Below, piece after piece: positions 1 through 9,451 of a stretch of DNA of 64,000 bases. How positions within the stretch are numbered: the stretch's first letter is position 1; every line of letters starts with the position of its first letter. The DNA lies in contig OX439050.1 of NCBI GenBank assembly GCA_949317995.1, positions 17,252,061-17,316,060 of the forward strand. Direction: 5' to 3'. Under the pieces are notes generated by a model that was given only the letters and a program-made list of their open reading frames with translations, searched no databases and was not told the DNA's origin. The stretch is from Acholoe squamosa. Lineage: Eukaryota > Annelida > Polychaeta > Phyllodocida > Polynoidae. The translations under genes were made by a program, and so were the position numbers.

Positions 1-1990
1 GCCGATACCCTAAAGCGATGCTATCGGCCCACTATCGGCCGACAAAATCGAGGGTTTTGGTAGAAGACCCACTTATGACTCAGTTCATAACCTAGGACCT
101 ATTATACACCCAATCCTTTAACACTTCAGGGACAGTTATTACATTAATGCATCAAGCCTATAGTGGTCTACAGGATCTCCTATTTAGGTTCTATGCAATA
201 TACCTAGCAGAAAGACAAAACTGGTAGACTGGTGTGTCCACATGGCGATAGAAAATATGGTGCCGACAAAATTGCCGACGATAAAAACAACTTTTGCCAT
301 CTATTTCCAACGATAAAACCATGTTTGTCATCCAGATCCGACGATAGAAATCAAACATGTTGGATAATAGGTGAGGCTCCACTACGCGATTTTTTGTTGC
401 ATTCTCACCTAATTCTATCCCTATAGTGCCTAAGGTATAGGGTGTTGACATTCCTATATTGTAAACATGAGATTCAAAATTGTAAACATGAGATTTCAGG
501 GGTTATTTTATGGGTGATCTCTCTCCTTGTGTGCCATAATTACCAACTAACCTGGACCTGCACAGACTCTGTGATTGGGTGGGAGTTCAATATGTAAACA
601 TCAACACAGCAGTCACATAGATTGCAGGGTCTTGTACTGTAAAAATCAAACCTGTCTGATATTGAGTTGCAGAGAGTCATCAGTGTGAAAGTCTGCAATA
701 TCTACATTAGGTCAACTGGATTTAGTAAACAAAAACATCTTTTGGCAACAAAAATGTGCCTGAGATTGCACACAAAGCCTTCCCTACATAAACAAAGCCT
801 CGCCTATTGTTGTCAAAATGGGGTGAGAAAATGACTTTTATTGGCCGATTTTTCAATTGTCGGTCGACAAACATGGTTCTATAGGCGTGTGGCTTTAGTT
901 GTACAACGTACCAAGCAACATCCACCTATTTTGCCTGATAACAATCATATCACGTTTCAAGGGACAGTTACAAATTTGCTACCTATATCTTTTTCGCATC
1001 AATCATTGTATGTTTGAAATCATGTGCCGTGAGCAAAATTAGAAAAAAAAATCAAATCACCAAAAGTTGGAATCGGTGTCAGCAGAGTATTGAGGCTGTA
1101 ACTGTGGGAGATCATTTTAAGTTCAGGTTTATGACATGGACATGTAATCTATGCACACATATGGGTACCATAGAGACCAGGGTGACCACAGCAGAACGTC
1201 CATCTACTAACTAAGCACCCATTATTGTATCTTTATATTCTCACATATGATTTGCACTCTGCTGCCATTTCCTGCTGTACCTGGGGAGGGGGGGGGTCTA
1301 AATTATGTTATTGAACAGTGCCATGCTTGTAGTTCGTCAGTACTTGACACAAGAAGTTACACTCAATAACCATGATATAACAGGAGATACGTTGTTTCCT
1401 AAGTTGTGGATAAGGAAATTATACAATTGTTCACAATTGGTAAAAGATGGTCCAAGGTATGACATAGCTCTGTACCTATTAATACTTCAAAATCACTATC
1501 AGGACCCTGGCTAATCCATGGTATACAGCAAGAAATCTTGACCCCTCCAGGAGATACCCTAAAATGAAGATTATGAATTCCACCACCTTTTCTGACAAGA
1601 GGATTTGAAGGAAGTATTCTCAGGCAGTATATCTCAAAGGGAGAATTAATCTTGGCAAAAATTACAATTTTCACTCTCTTCGTGAATGTCCACTCTCTCT
1701 GACATTGTGGACTCTCATCCAGTGCCTCTAATTGAGCCACAAGCCTGGCTTGTGGAATTTTGCTGCCCTTGAAGGCTTAGGCATAAGTCATGCTAATAAC
1801 ACATTTACTGACTGGGAGAGCAGAAGAGGAAATTGTAGATACTTTTATCAAACAGATGACAAACAGTGAGCCTGCCGTCTACCAGACAGCACCAACATCA
1901 AAGAGCTACTAAGGAATCAGTGTAAGCCCCCAGTGGCTGACTCCCTCAGTCCTAATCCAAATCTACCTAATCCCCCATGGCCCTGCACCC
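1..1990. other. Non-coding flank, no recognised gene
   Basis: AT-rich DNA. Scattered CCGACAAAA / CGATAAAA / AACATGGTT motifs (about 1-60, 240-370, 840-880) look like pieces of one dispersed repeat but could not be assembled into bounded copies. A 17-bp direct repeat lies at 458-500 (ATTGTAAACATGAGATT twice). Only short ORFs without family features are present. Confidence 0.4.
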
Positions 1991-1997
1991 CACACGC

Positions 1998-2453
1998 CAC
2001 GTTAAACCTTTAAGTGCGGCATAGTTGTTCAATGCCCTGTGGCCTTTGGTCAGCATGATGCATGAATGTAGCCTTGGCAAGTGAATAATTAGTTGATGTA
2101 CTGTGGGTTGAGCGGTCCAGATTTGAGAGAAATGAGGGAACGTGCCCTGTTCTTTTAAAGGGGGTTGGTACCCTAATTTGGCTAAATTGTGGACTTGAAA
2201 AAAGGCAAATAAGTATACAAAAAGAGAAGGGGGGGGGGGCTTCACCCAGACTATAAAATCCACCACTGCTGTCTGTATGGTGTCCTTGCATCATACAGAA
2301 CTTGTGGGGGTGATAGATGTATACTCTCCCAAAGGATCGGCATGATGCTCCAATGCAGTGCTGGTGAGTAGAATTGTCCACACTGCATTGGTGCATCAGT
2401 TGACTACAATCAAATTGAGCCTGTGGGTATCAGGTGGCCCTTGAAGGGTTAAC
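1998..2453. mobile_element. Degraded TTAA-foldback family copy with internal insertion
   Basis: The left end reads GTTAAACCTTTAAGTGCGGC and the right end CCTTGAAGGGTTAA. GATCGGCATGATGCTCCAATG and the matching TGCATTGGTGCATCA arm form the internal hairpin near 2335-2395. About 240 bp of unrelated sequence sits between the halves. Confidence 0.55.
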
Positions 2454-4680
2454 CCCCCACCCACCCCCCAACACACACACACACATTCCCCTGACTCTTA
2501 CCCCACCCACAGCTGTACAGCTGATCCTATATCCACCCTATGGATTAAAATAGTTCTTACCCAATTAGAAATTCCCGGTCCTGATGTTACCCTTACACCC
2601 CTCCACCCCACTCCCTCTAACTGTTTACACAGGAGGCAGCTGTGGTGAGGGGTGGGGGTGGGAGGAGGGGGTTGGGGGCCAGTAGAAGACTGGACACTGG
2701 ACAACCTGTCACCCTACTAGATTTTTACCCTCGCAGTACCCTCGCAGTACCAAATTAAAACGAGGAATGCCCAAGGCATCAATTTGGGAGAAGAGGTAGA
2801 AGTAGTATGTGAAAGTGGCGTAAGCAGCAGTAGCAGCTATTGTTCCCCTACCTGTCCAGGTGAGAGATTCCCTGTATGGGATGTGGTGGTGCTTTATATC
2901 CTTCCCTGCTCCTGGCTCATCTCCCCAAAGTGCCATATCGACATGACCCCTTCCTCAAGATCCTCGATTCCCCGGCCTCAATCCCCTCCCATGACATCCC
3001 CCCCCCCATATATAACACAAACTATAGTGCAAAACAGATTTTTTTCTGTCATGATCTAGCCTGAAGAAGGCATATGAATGATACCGAAATGTCGCTTAGG
3101 AATATATGATCGCCTTCCATCTCTTCTGTTGATTTCAACCTTATTAAACATCGTTCTGGTGGATTTATACCCTCTGTCTGGTTATGTATCATTGTATGAC
3201 CATCTCAATCTTCTTCTTTTGGTCCAATTCACCAGGTACGTGTTTGTCTTTATTGGAGGCTGTACATGTCGGGTACATGTATGTCTGCCTGTGAGAGGTC
3301 AGAGCCTGGTGCCAGGTCAGTTAGGGTACTTAATAACCCCTCCATCTGCAGACGCTGGCCGCCTGATGGTCACTTTCCACACTAATTAGTTCCGATGACT
3401 TCAGTTAGCAAACCCGGGCCGGTGGGGGCAGCACTGGCTGTACCAGGGGCACATGGGGCACATGGGGCTATCTTTGTATACACTGACTACATACCTCGGA
3501 TTTCAGAGAACACATGTAGATGGGGACTCTGAACCCCTATTAAAGCACATTAAAAACAGCAAAATCTCAAAGACACAATTATTTGTGAACCCTGAGGCCC
3601 GTGCCCTGAGGACACCCTCCCCCCCTTAGTAGATCCATGGGTCCGCCATCTTCATTATTTCTCTATTCACCATCTAAGCCTGTTTGTCCCTCTGCTTCCG
3701 GTTCCCCTGTCCCAACCCCAGACACCAACCATGTTCATTGACCCCATCCTCCAGTAGTTCCGCGTGTCGTATTCTGCCAGCCCCAGCCCTCATCGGTATG
3801 AGTATCTCATCTCCCCTCTTTTTCCTACCCCTACCCTACACTCGTAAACACTGAACTTGTCACTCTGCAAGCATATATGTTTATGCCTGCAAAAGTAGAA
3901 ACTCCACATGAAGAGCGCACAGCATTTCCTGTTCCTGCAAACTGGAAGAGGGGCATGGTGGGAGATCTATGTCCCCTGCCTTAGTTTTTCACCATTGCTC
4001 TGTCCAGCTTCCTGTTCATTGTTTGGGCGCCCCCTGACGGCTGGTCAGTCACGTGGTTTCACCTGTGGCCATGTGACCTCGTCGCGTCTTTTGAAAACAC
4101 TCTCTGGTTCTATTTGCTGGCAGCAAAGCTACATGTAATCAGAAGCAGGCATTGATTGGTAGACTTTGAATCAGAGGAAACTGTGCCTGATCTTTGATCA
4201 ACTAGATCAGGATACAAGGGGGTTTGAATATCTAAAAACACTGCATAGTTGTATGTATATAGTGGGCTTTGAACGCTTGTTCTATCAAATCCACTATTAC
4301 TTTTTGCCTCTGTAGTATGTGCACCTGACATGCAGGTTAATTACCCGCCCCCGCCCCCCCCGCAAAAAAAGTGTTTTTCTGAAAAGAAAATACCCGGTAC
4401 GTCTAGAAGGCTGAGAGGCAATTTACCTTGAATGATTTGCTTCATGTATATAAAAAAGGATACTGATAAACATATGGTCATTTAATAATATATACGTTAA
4501 TGAATATGTAGCCTATTCGGATAGCACTCAGAGATTTTGCACAACTCCTAAAATAACCATAACTAGCAGCCAAGGTGGGTCTTTTGATATCTCCATTCAA
4601 AAAGTAGATCAAATTATCATTAGAATACGTGTTAATTGCCCTAAGGACTGTCAATGGACAATAATACCCACATTTCACAG
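2454..4680. other. Non-coding, simple-sequence-rich flank
   Basis: It contains a CA repeat with C-runs near 2450-2485, a purine/pyrimidine-strand-biased patch at 2600-2680 and C-runs near 3000 and 3620. I see no exon with convincing splice sites or domain content. A CTGAAGAAGG…CCGAAATGTCG stretch at 3060-3100 resembles motifs found at ends of retroelement repeats but is too short to classify. Confidence 0.35.
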
Positions 4681-4689
4681 TCCTTTCAG

Positions 4690-5010
4690 CACTGCCTGTT
4701 GTCGTTCTAAAGCCGGAAGTGCCTATAGAGTAGACTTTTTCGAGATCTCCCGCCGGACTATTGGAGACAATAGTGGAGGTTATTTCTACTCTCTTTCTTT
4801 CTATTTTCGTTGTTGTTTGTAGCCTGCAGCTGCCCCTAGAACTCAAAACGAGGCTGATTCGCGCAGACGACAACTGGCACCGCACATGGCATTGTCGGCA
4901 CAAAGCGTTCTACAATAATACCCAGCGTTCCATAGACAATATGGCGGCCGGCGTTCTTCCAGGTCACGTGTGTGTGACGTAGGAGGTCACGTGTCACAGA
5001 TAGACACGCA
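4690..5010. promoter_or_regulatory. CpG-rich promoter-like patch
   Basis: CpG density rises sharply against the AT-rich surroundings. An ATATGGCGGCC YY1-like site lies at 4939-4949, and two CACGTG E-boxes sit inside GGTCACGTG repeats at about 4961-4993 with a TGACGTA half-CRE between them. The ATG at 4941 opens only 13 codons. The direction and the gene served are not visible. Confidence 0.3.
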
Positions 5011-5978
5011 CATTGGAGTACAGGCCAGTGAACATCTTCAATGGGCGGCCTTAGAATAAATAGTTTTGTTCTTTTTGTCCCTTTTTATGTTAGGCTCCCC
5101 CAGAAGGGCTGATAAGGAGACCACACGAGTAGCAATGTTATCATTAGAAGACCATTATCTGATATGAGTGTAATTATTGTATGATGTTTCTCCTGAGAGT
5201 GCTCATTGAAAAAAAAGGAAAATATAAGTCGTGAATTGAAAAAAAAGCAACAACATTTTAGAGCCCTGCTGTAGCTCATAAGATGTCCCTGAGTTCAGGA
5301 TAAACCCAATAAATTCTTTGTGCGTGGTGTGTTTAAAAGGCTCCCAAAGATTTGTAAACCAATTAAGAAACTTAGTGAGTATTTTCCTCATACATGGAGA
5401 GAGTGAATTTTTGGGCAAGTATTAATAGTGTAAACATCTGGTGCAATTAGATTTGCTAGGCTTTAATGTTGACGATTTTGACGAGAATTAAAAATTCACT
5501 TTCTTTATGGACTTCCATATACTGGCTACATTCCCTGATATAAGCTCTGGCCCACCCCCCTTCCAATATCATTACAGGCCTGATTGGTTCTTATACTTGA
5601 AATTTATTTTTCATATCATTTTGTTTCTCTGGAATTACAATCAATAGACTTGAGCAAGTCTAGAACTTTTAGTCTCTTTTGATATTGTGAATTACCAACT
5701 TGTAGCACCTCTTAATATGGGATATGCCGTAACTGGTACGTTGGTGGGCCTGGGGGGGGGGGGCGAAGCTACCACCAGGATACCCGGGGATTATGGATAT
5801 CAGGTATGTGTCTGTGGTCTCTGTGGTGTGTTAAGGGGAATGTTAACGTCAGCTTAAGTTTGGAGGAGGGTCCTTGTGGTAGGAAGGACATATTGGTGAT
5901 GGGTGGATGGGTGGCGGTGGGAAGGAGGGGGTGTTGGAGATACTAACCAGTAGCTATAGCAGTGTATGTATATAAATA
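5011..5978. other. Non-coding stretch before the retrotransposon
   Basis: AT-rich sequence with a G-run near 5752-5763, a GGTGG-rich patch at 5900-5940 and the TA-rich insertion target at 5965-5982. No gene is seen. Confidence 0.35.
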
Positions 5979-5982
5979 TATG
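5979..5982. repeat. Target-site duplication, left copy (TATG)
   Basis: The four bases TATG directly precede the 5' LTR, and the same four follow the 3' LTR at 18829-18832. A fifth matching base (A) is ambiguous because it is also the last LTR base. The target lies in an AT-rich TA repeat (about 5965-5982). Confidence 0.85.
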
Positions 5983-6002
5983 TGTAGGGGCCGGCATCAT
6001 TG

Positions 6003-6012
6003 TATATATATA
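6003..6012 (+). promoter_or_regulatory. TATA-like tract of the LTR promoter
   Basis: A run of TA dinucleotides lies 20-30 bases inside the LTR and is the only TATA-like sequence there. Transcription would be expected to start near 6035, giving a very short U3. The 3' LTR has one TA fewer at this point. Confidence 0.55.
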
Positions 6013-6070
6013 TTAGTGCCGTTCATCCGAGAGACGTGTTCGTGTGGTGCTTGTTCCTTCTATGCTAGCT

Positions 6071-6265
6071 AGGTGTCGCTTTGCGATACCTCGTTGGTAC
6101 AAGAGGGGGCAGCACCATGCCTCGCGTCCAGCTCCTACTAAGGAGCCGGACGAGCGGCAGAAGGGGACTGGACATGGTCCAGTCCAGACGCTAATACTTT
6201 GTCATCAGAGAGATTAAATAAAGTCCTACCCGAGAGGTAGGGGTTTCTGGGGCTTTGCCCAACCC
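6071..6265 (+). other. Row of five short hairpins in LTR R/U5
   Basis: Consecutive inverted repeats: 6071-6091 (9-bp stem with one G-U, loop TTT), 6131-6146 (6-bp stem, loop ACTA), 6165-6185 (perfect 9-bp stem, loop ATG), 6225-6241 (6-bp stem around AATAAA+3) and 6241-6265 (GGGC/GCCC inside GGGTT/AACCC). They are repeated in the 3' LTR. The packed stems suggest a structured RNA leader (packaging, strand transfer or translation control). The role is inference. Confidence 0.6.
6217..6222 (+). promoter_or_regulatory. AATAAA polyadenylation signal in the LTR
   Basis: A canonical AATAAA lies mid-LTR, with the equivalent at 18697-18702 in the 3' LTR where it would act. A GGGGTTT-type G/T-rich stretch follows about 20-30 bases later, as expected of a cleavage region. 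Confidence 0.7.
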
Positions 6266-6349
6266 GAACTACTCGTGTTGTGTTGGTACATCTAGTGGTA
6301 AGCGAGCCAAAGAGCCACCCAACATATAAGTCAATACGAACCATTACAC

Positions 6350-6361
6350 TGGTGCCGTGAC
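6350..6361 (+). other. Primer-binding site, tRNA-His
   Basis: One base after the LTR end the sequence reads TGGTGCCGTGAC, complementary to the conserved 3' end of animal tRNA-His (…GTCACGGCA plus CCA). The match is 12 bases; the next base (C) departs from the usual tRNA-His sequence. Minus-strand DNA synthesis would start here. Confidence 0.75.
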
Positions 6362-6511
6362 CAGTTGGTTCGGGGGTGGTGCGCGGCCACATTGGCCGAA
6401 AGCCTCGGGAAACCCGAAGCGGATCCCCCCAGCCCTGGGCTAGAGGGATTCGAAGAGGATGATTACACATCCCAGCATCTGTTGTTAGACTGGAAACCCG
6501 GTCAACAACAA

Positions 6512-9451
6512 ATGTTTAATCAGGAGGGTGTACGAAATATTTTTTCTACACCCGACCTTAGGGACAATGCCACCAGAGATGGCATCGTAAAATTGTATCC
6601 GGCTACACCCCAGACAGGAGTACCAGATACCGGATTGTTTAGGGGTGTGTTAAGACCCCCAACTTTAGACTTGAGCGATTGGTCCCAAGTTATAACTAGC
6701 AGACGCCAGCTAGGTCCTATGGTACCAACAGGCTCGGCTAGCGGCTTGGGTACACCAATTGCACAAAGCCCTATGCAGCGTACTGCAACCCCCCAGGGTT
6801 CAGCACCAGGTGGTGGAACCGAAGTAGCCCCACTAATGACATCGTCGGATCATGACAGCGACGATGGTAAAACCAAAAGGGACGCAATAGTCCCAGACGC
6901 GAAATCAAAAGATAAGCCTAGTGGTACCGGACCGAAAAGCTCGGAAAGGCATCACCTAGGCCGATCTCTAGACGAAGGCTTGTCTGACTCCATGTTTTAC
7001 CCTGGAGGCAGTCGCAAGTCTATCTACGGACGTCGGATGGGTCCCGGGTATAAAAATACTCAGGCCTATTTGAAAGCCAAGGAACAGGTAGAGTTACAGG
7101 CAAAGAGGCAACATGAACAATTCATGTTAGCCCAATCCAAAATAGAGGAGGAAGCTAAGTCTCGGATCGGAAAATTACGATCCGTTGAGCAGGAGGCGAT
7201 TCTAAAAGAATCCGACCTCAAATATCGTCTATCCTCCGTATCCCATCGGTTGGAGCGGAAGGAAAGAGACGCACAGGAAAAAGAAAAGAGGCTGGCTGAG
7301 TTGGAAATCGAGGAAGCCAATAAACTTAGAGCAATCGACAAGGCTAGGGCCGAGGAGGTTGCTAAGGCTCGGGATGTAAATAAATTACAAACTGAGTTGC
7401 ACGCAATGGAGGAGAAGCTTAAGAAACTTCAACTCCGGAAGGCTGAGACAGAAGCCAAGATGGTCTCGGAACAAGCCGAGATCAGGAAGGAGACCAGTGA
7501 ATATAACAGGTCTCAGAAAGAGAAGGGTGAAAAGTACCGCCTACTTAAGGATACTTTTAAGCGAGAGGCAATTATCGCCCAAGAAGAAAGAAACCGAGCT
7601 GTGGCTGAAAATGAAAAGATTCGATCCGAAATCTTGGCAGAAAACGCACAGCTTAGGGAGGAACAGCGAAACCTGACTACAGACGTAGCTACCCTCACAA
7701 TAAATAAGTCCGCTATGGAGAGTTATTTACAGGAGCAAGAGCAAACACATGCCCCTCCGGCGAGTAGGGATACAAACCCGAACTCGACGTTCGTGAAACA
7801 GGGCGACCCGGTCTCCTGTTCTACACCGAAGAATCCGCAGTATAATCCTTTTGTAAATGATAATGCTTCGCGGAACGTAGATCAAGGGGGCGTTTACATC
7901 AGAACCCAGGATAAGCATGGCCGAACTAGTAGAGTCCGGATAAGTGAGGTACCCATAGTCCACAACCTGGACCCGGACTATACCCCTAGAGAGGCTTCCG
8001 ATAGTAGTGCGGAGACCAGTGGGTTCCACATTCATGTGGATCCTAGTAACGACCCGGGGCTGGGTGCTGGTAATGACAACACCCAACCGAATCCATCAAA
8101 CGATGGCGGCCAGTCAACGGGAAACCAGCCATCCGACGGCGGTTACCAAGGCGCGCAAGGGGGGGGCGGTGCTTCGGGTGCCACAGGCTATAGTGGTACC
8201 TCGGGTACCGGCCCCAACCAGGGTGGTGCGAGCTATACGAACCACAGTGGTACACAGTGGACGTATACACAACCTCCACCACCGCCTCCACCGGGCAATT
8301 CGAGCTTCGGTGGTATAGGGGGCAATCGGACCTTGAATGAAACCAAGGCGATTGAATGGAGCAAACAGCAATGCACTAGATTGATGTATGCTCACAATTC
8401 TGCCCGAAGGGTAGCCGTTATTCCTAGAGAATATGACGGTACTCGACCATGGAAAGAGTGGTTTGAAGATTTCATCGATGTGATGAATTGTAATGGATGG
8501 ACCCCATACGAGGCCAAGCCACATCTGGTGAGATGTCTGAAAGGCGGGCCGGGTCGCATGGCTGTAGAGCAATGGCGAACCTGGTACGGCCTCGTTGGGA
8601 GTTTTGAGCAGTTAGTAGAAACTGCTAGTGGACTGTTATGCAACATGGTCAAGGAAGACCCGATGGTCCGTTTTAAGAAACGCACACAGAAGCCGAATGA
8701 AGCTTTCAGAGCATACGGTATGGAACTCCATGCCCTGCTAAGTAAGGCCAGACCCGGTACTGAAAACCAGGACTGGTATATGGACGATTTGATCACACAA
8801 TTCGTCAAGGGTCTAAGAGACCGAGATGAACAATTAGCAGCGAGGGATGCCTGGAAGGAGGGCATAACACTACACGGCATATTTAATGGTATAGATATGG
8901 CCGTGAAGAAGCGAGCTATGTTAGCTGGGGACATACCTAATGCCAGCGGCTTGGTACCCCTGGCATCGGTGACCCAGCAGTCGGAGGTCAATACTCCCTC
9001 AGACGACTTCGAATTGATTGATATCGAACAGGAAGACGGCACCTTCTGTTCGATGCAATTAAGGAAGAATACTTCAGGTAGGAAGTATATTCCCAGGAAA
9101 TCTTTCAATAAACAAAGGGACTCTAGACCTTCATCCGAGGTCAAGAGTGACCCGAAGGCTGTCGAGAAGGCGGTCAAGTCCACTGTAAGCACTGACAAAG
9201 TGAAGACTCAGTCCCCGGACATGACCAAACTTCTGGAAGACATGTGTAAGAAAATTACAGATGCCATCCAAGCCAATCGGCAAAGACCCCGGGTGGATCG
9301 CCGAACGGTTAAGTGTTTCAGGTGCCAGCGCATGGGACACTACTCATCTGAATGTACCGCTACTAAGCCGGTAATGGCTGCCTTCTATGAAGCCGAAGAC
9401 GACGGCGTAGAAAGGGAGAATGCTACGGATTCCACAGATGTGGAAAACTAG
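6512..9451 (+). CDS. gag: Gag polyprotein of the LTR retrotransposon
   Basis: Structural protein for particle assembly and RNA packaging. The frame is open from the PBS (at least 6365) but the first in-frame ATG is 6512, giving 979 aa; an upstream non-ATG start is possible. The order is: a charged, low-complexity N-terminus; a long Glu/Lys/Ala/Arg-rich coiled coil (about 7060-7745, some 230 residues); a Gly/Ser/Asn/Gln-rich linker with a Pro run near 8275-8295; and a retrotransposon gag/capsid-like domain (about 8430-8855, YDGTRPWKEWFEDF start, helical, WYMDDLITQFVKGL near its end). The C-terminal CCHC knuckle (CX2CX4HX4C) begins at 9314. The stop TAG is at 9449-9451 and pol overlaps it in the -1 frame. 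The long coiled coil ahead of capsid is unusual for Ty3/Gypsy Gag. Confidence 0.93.
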   Translation: MFNQEGVRNIFSTPDLRDNATRDGIVKLYPATPQTGVPDTGLFRGVLRPPTLDLSDWSQVITSRRQLGPMVPTGSASGLGTPIAQSPMQRTATPQGSAPGGGTEVAPLMTSSDHDSDDGKTKRDAIVPDAKSKDKPSGTGPKSSERHHLGRSLDEGLSDSMFYPGGSRKSIYGRRMGPGYKNTQAYLKAKEQVELQAKRQHEQFMLAQSKIEEEAKSRIGKLRSVEQEAILKESDLKYRLSSVSHRLERKERDAQEKEKRLAELEIEEANKLRAIDKARAEEVAKARDVNKLQTELHAMEEKLKKLQLRKAETEAKMVSEQAEIRKETSEYNRSQKEKGEKYRLLKDTFKREAIIAQEERNRAVAENEKIRSEILAENAQLREEQRNLTTDVATLTINKSAMESYLQEQEQTHAPPASRDTNPNSTFVKQGDPVSCSTPKNPQYNPFVNDNASRNVDQGGVYIRTQDKHGRTSRVRISEVPIVHNLDPDYTPREASDSSAETSGFHIHVDPSNDPGLGAGNDNTQPNPSNDGGQSTGNQPSDGGYQGAQGGGGASGATGYSGTSGTGPNQGGASYTNHSGTQWTYTQPPPPPPPGNSSFGGIGGNRTLNETKAIEWSKQQCTRLMYAHNSARRVAVIPREYDGTRPWKEWFEDFIDVMNCNGWTPYEAKPHLVRCLKGGPGRMAVEQWRTWYGLVGSFEQLVETASGLLCNMVKEDPMVRFKKRTQKPNEAFRAYGMELHALLSKARPGTENQDWYMDDLITQFVKGLRDRDEQLAARDAWKEGITLHGIFNGIDMAVKKRAMLAGDIPNASGLVPLASVTQQSEVNTPSDDFELIDIEQEDGTFCSMQLRKNTSGRKYIPRKSFNKQRDSRPSSEVKSDPKAVEKAVKSTVSTDKVKTQSPDMTKLLEDMCKKITDAIQANRQRPRVDRRTVKCFRCQRMGHYSSECTATKPVMAAFYEAEDDGVERENATDSTDVEN
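9391..9451 (+). other. gag-pol overlap, probable -1 frameshift region
   Basis: The pol frame is open from 9391 (after an in-frame TGA at 9388) and passes the gag stop at 9449-9451, so a -1 shift anywhere in these 61 nt would fuse Gag and Pol. Just before the stop the bases are G GAA AAC TAG, which resembles but does not match a canonical X XXY YYZ slippery heptamer. The alternative is re-initiation at the first pol ATG (9478). Stop read-through is excluded because the gag frame downstream does not encode pol. Confidence 0.6.

Larger units (their letters stand above)
5983..6348 (+). repeat. 5' LTR (366 bp)
   Basis: It starts TG and ends CA. It is identical to 18465-18828 except for one extra TA in the TATATA tract near its start. 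It holds a TATA-like tract, an AATAAA signal and a row of small hairpins, so U3 is very short and R probably begins about 50 bases in. Confidence 0.96.

Noticed and set aside
3060-3180. Penelope-like or hammerhead-ribozyme remnant (CTGAAGA…CCGAAATGTCG)
   Set aside because: The core words are suggestive, but the bases between them do not form a clean stem and no RT remnant lies nearby.
4941-4982. ATGGCGGCC as a second first exon
   Set aside because: Only 13 codons before a stop and no good donor (GTCACG).
6138-6470. Antisense ORF over the 5' LTR, repeated over the 3' LTR
   Set aside because: It is the complement of LTR sequence, appears twice because the LTR is duplicated, and shows no protein feature.
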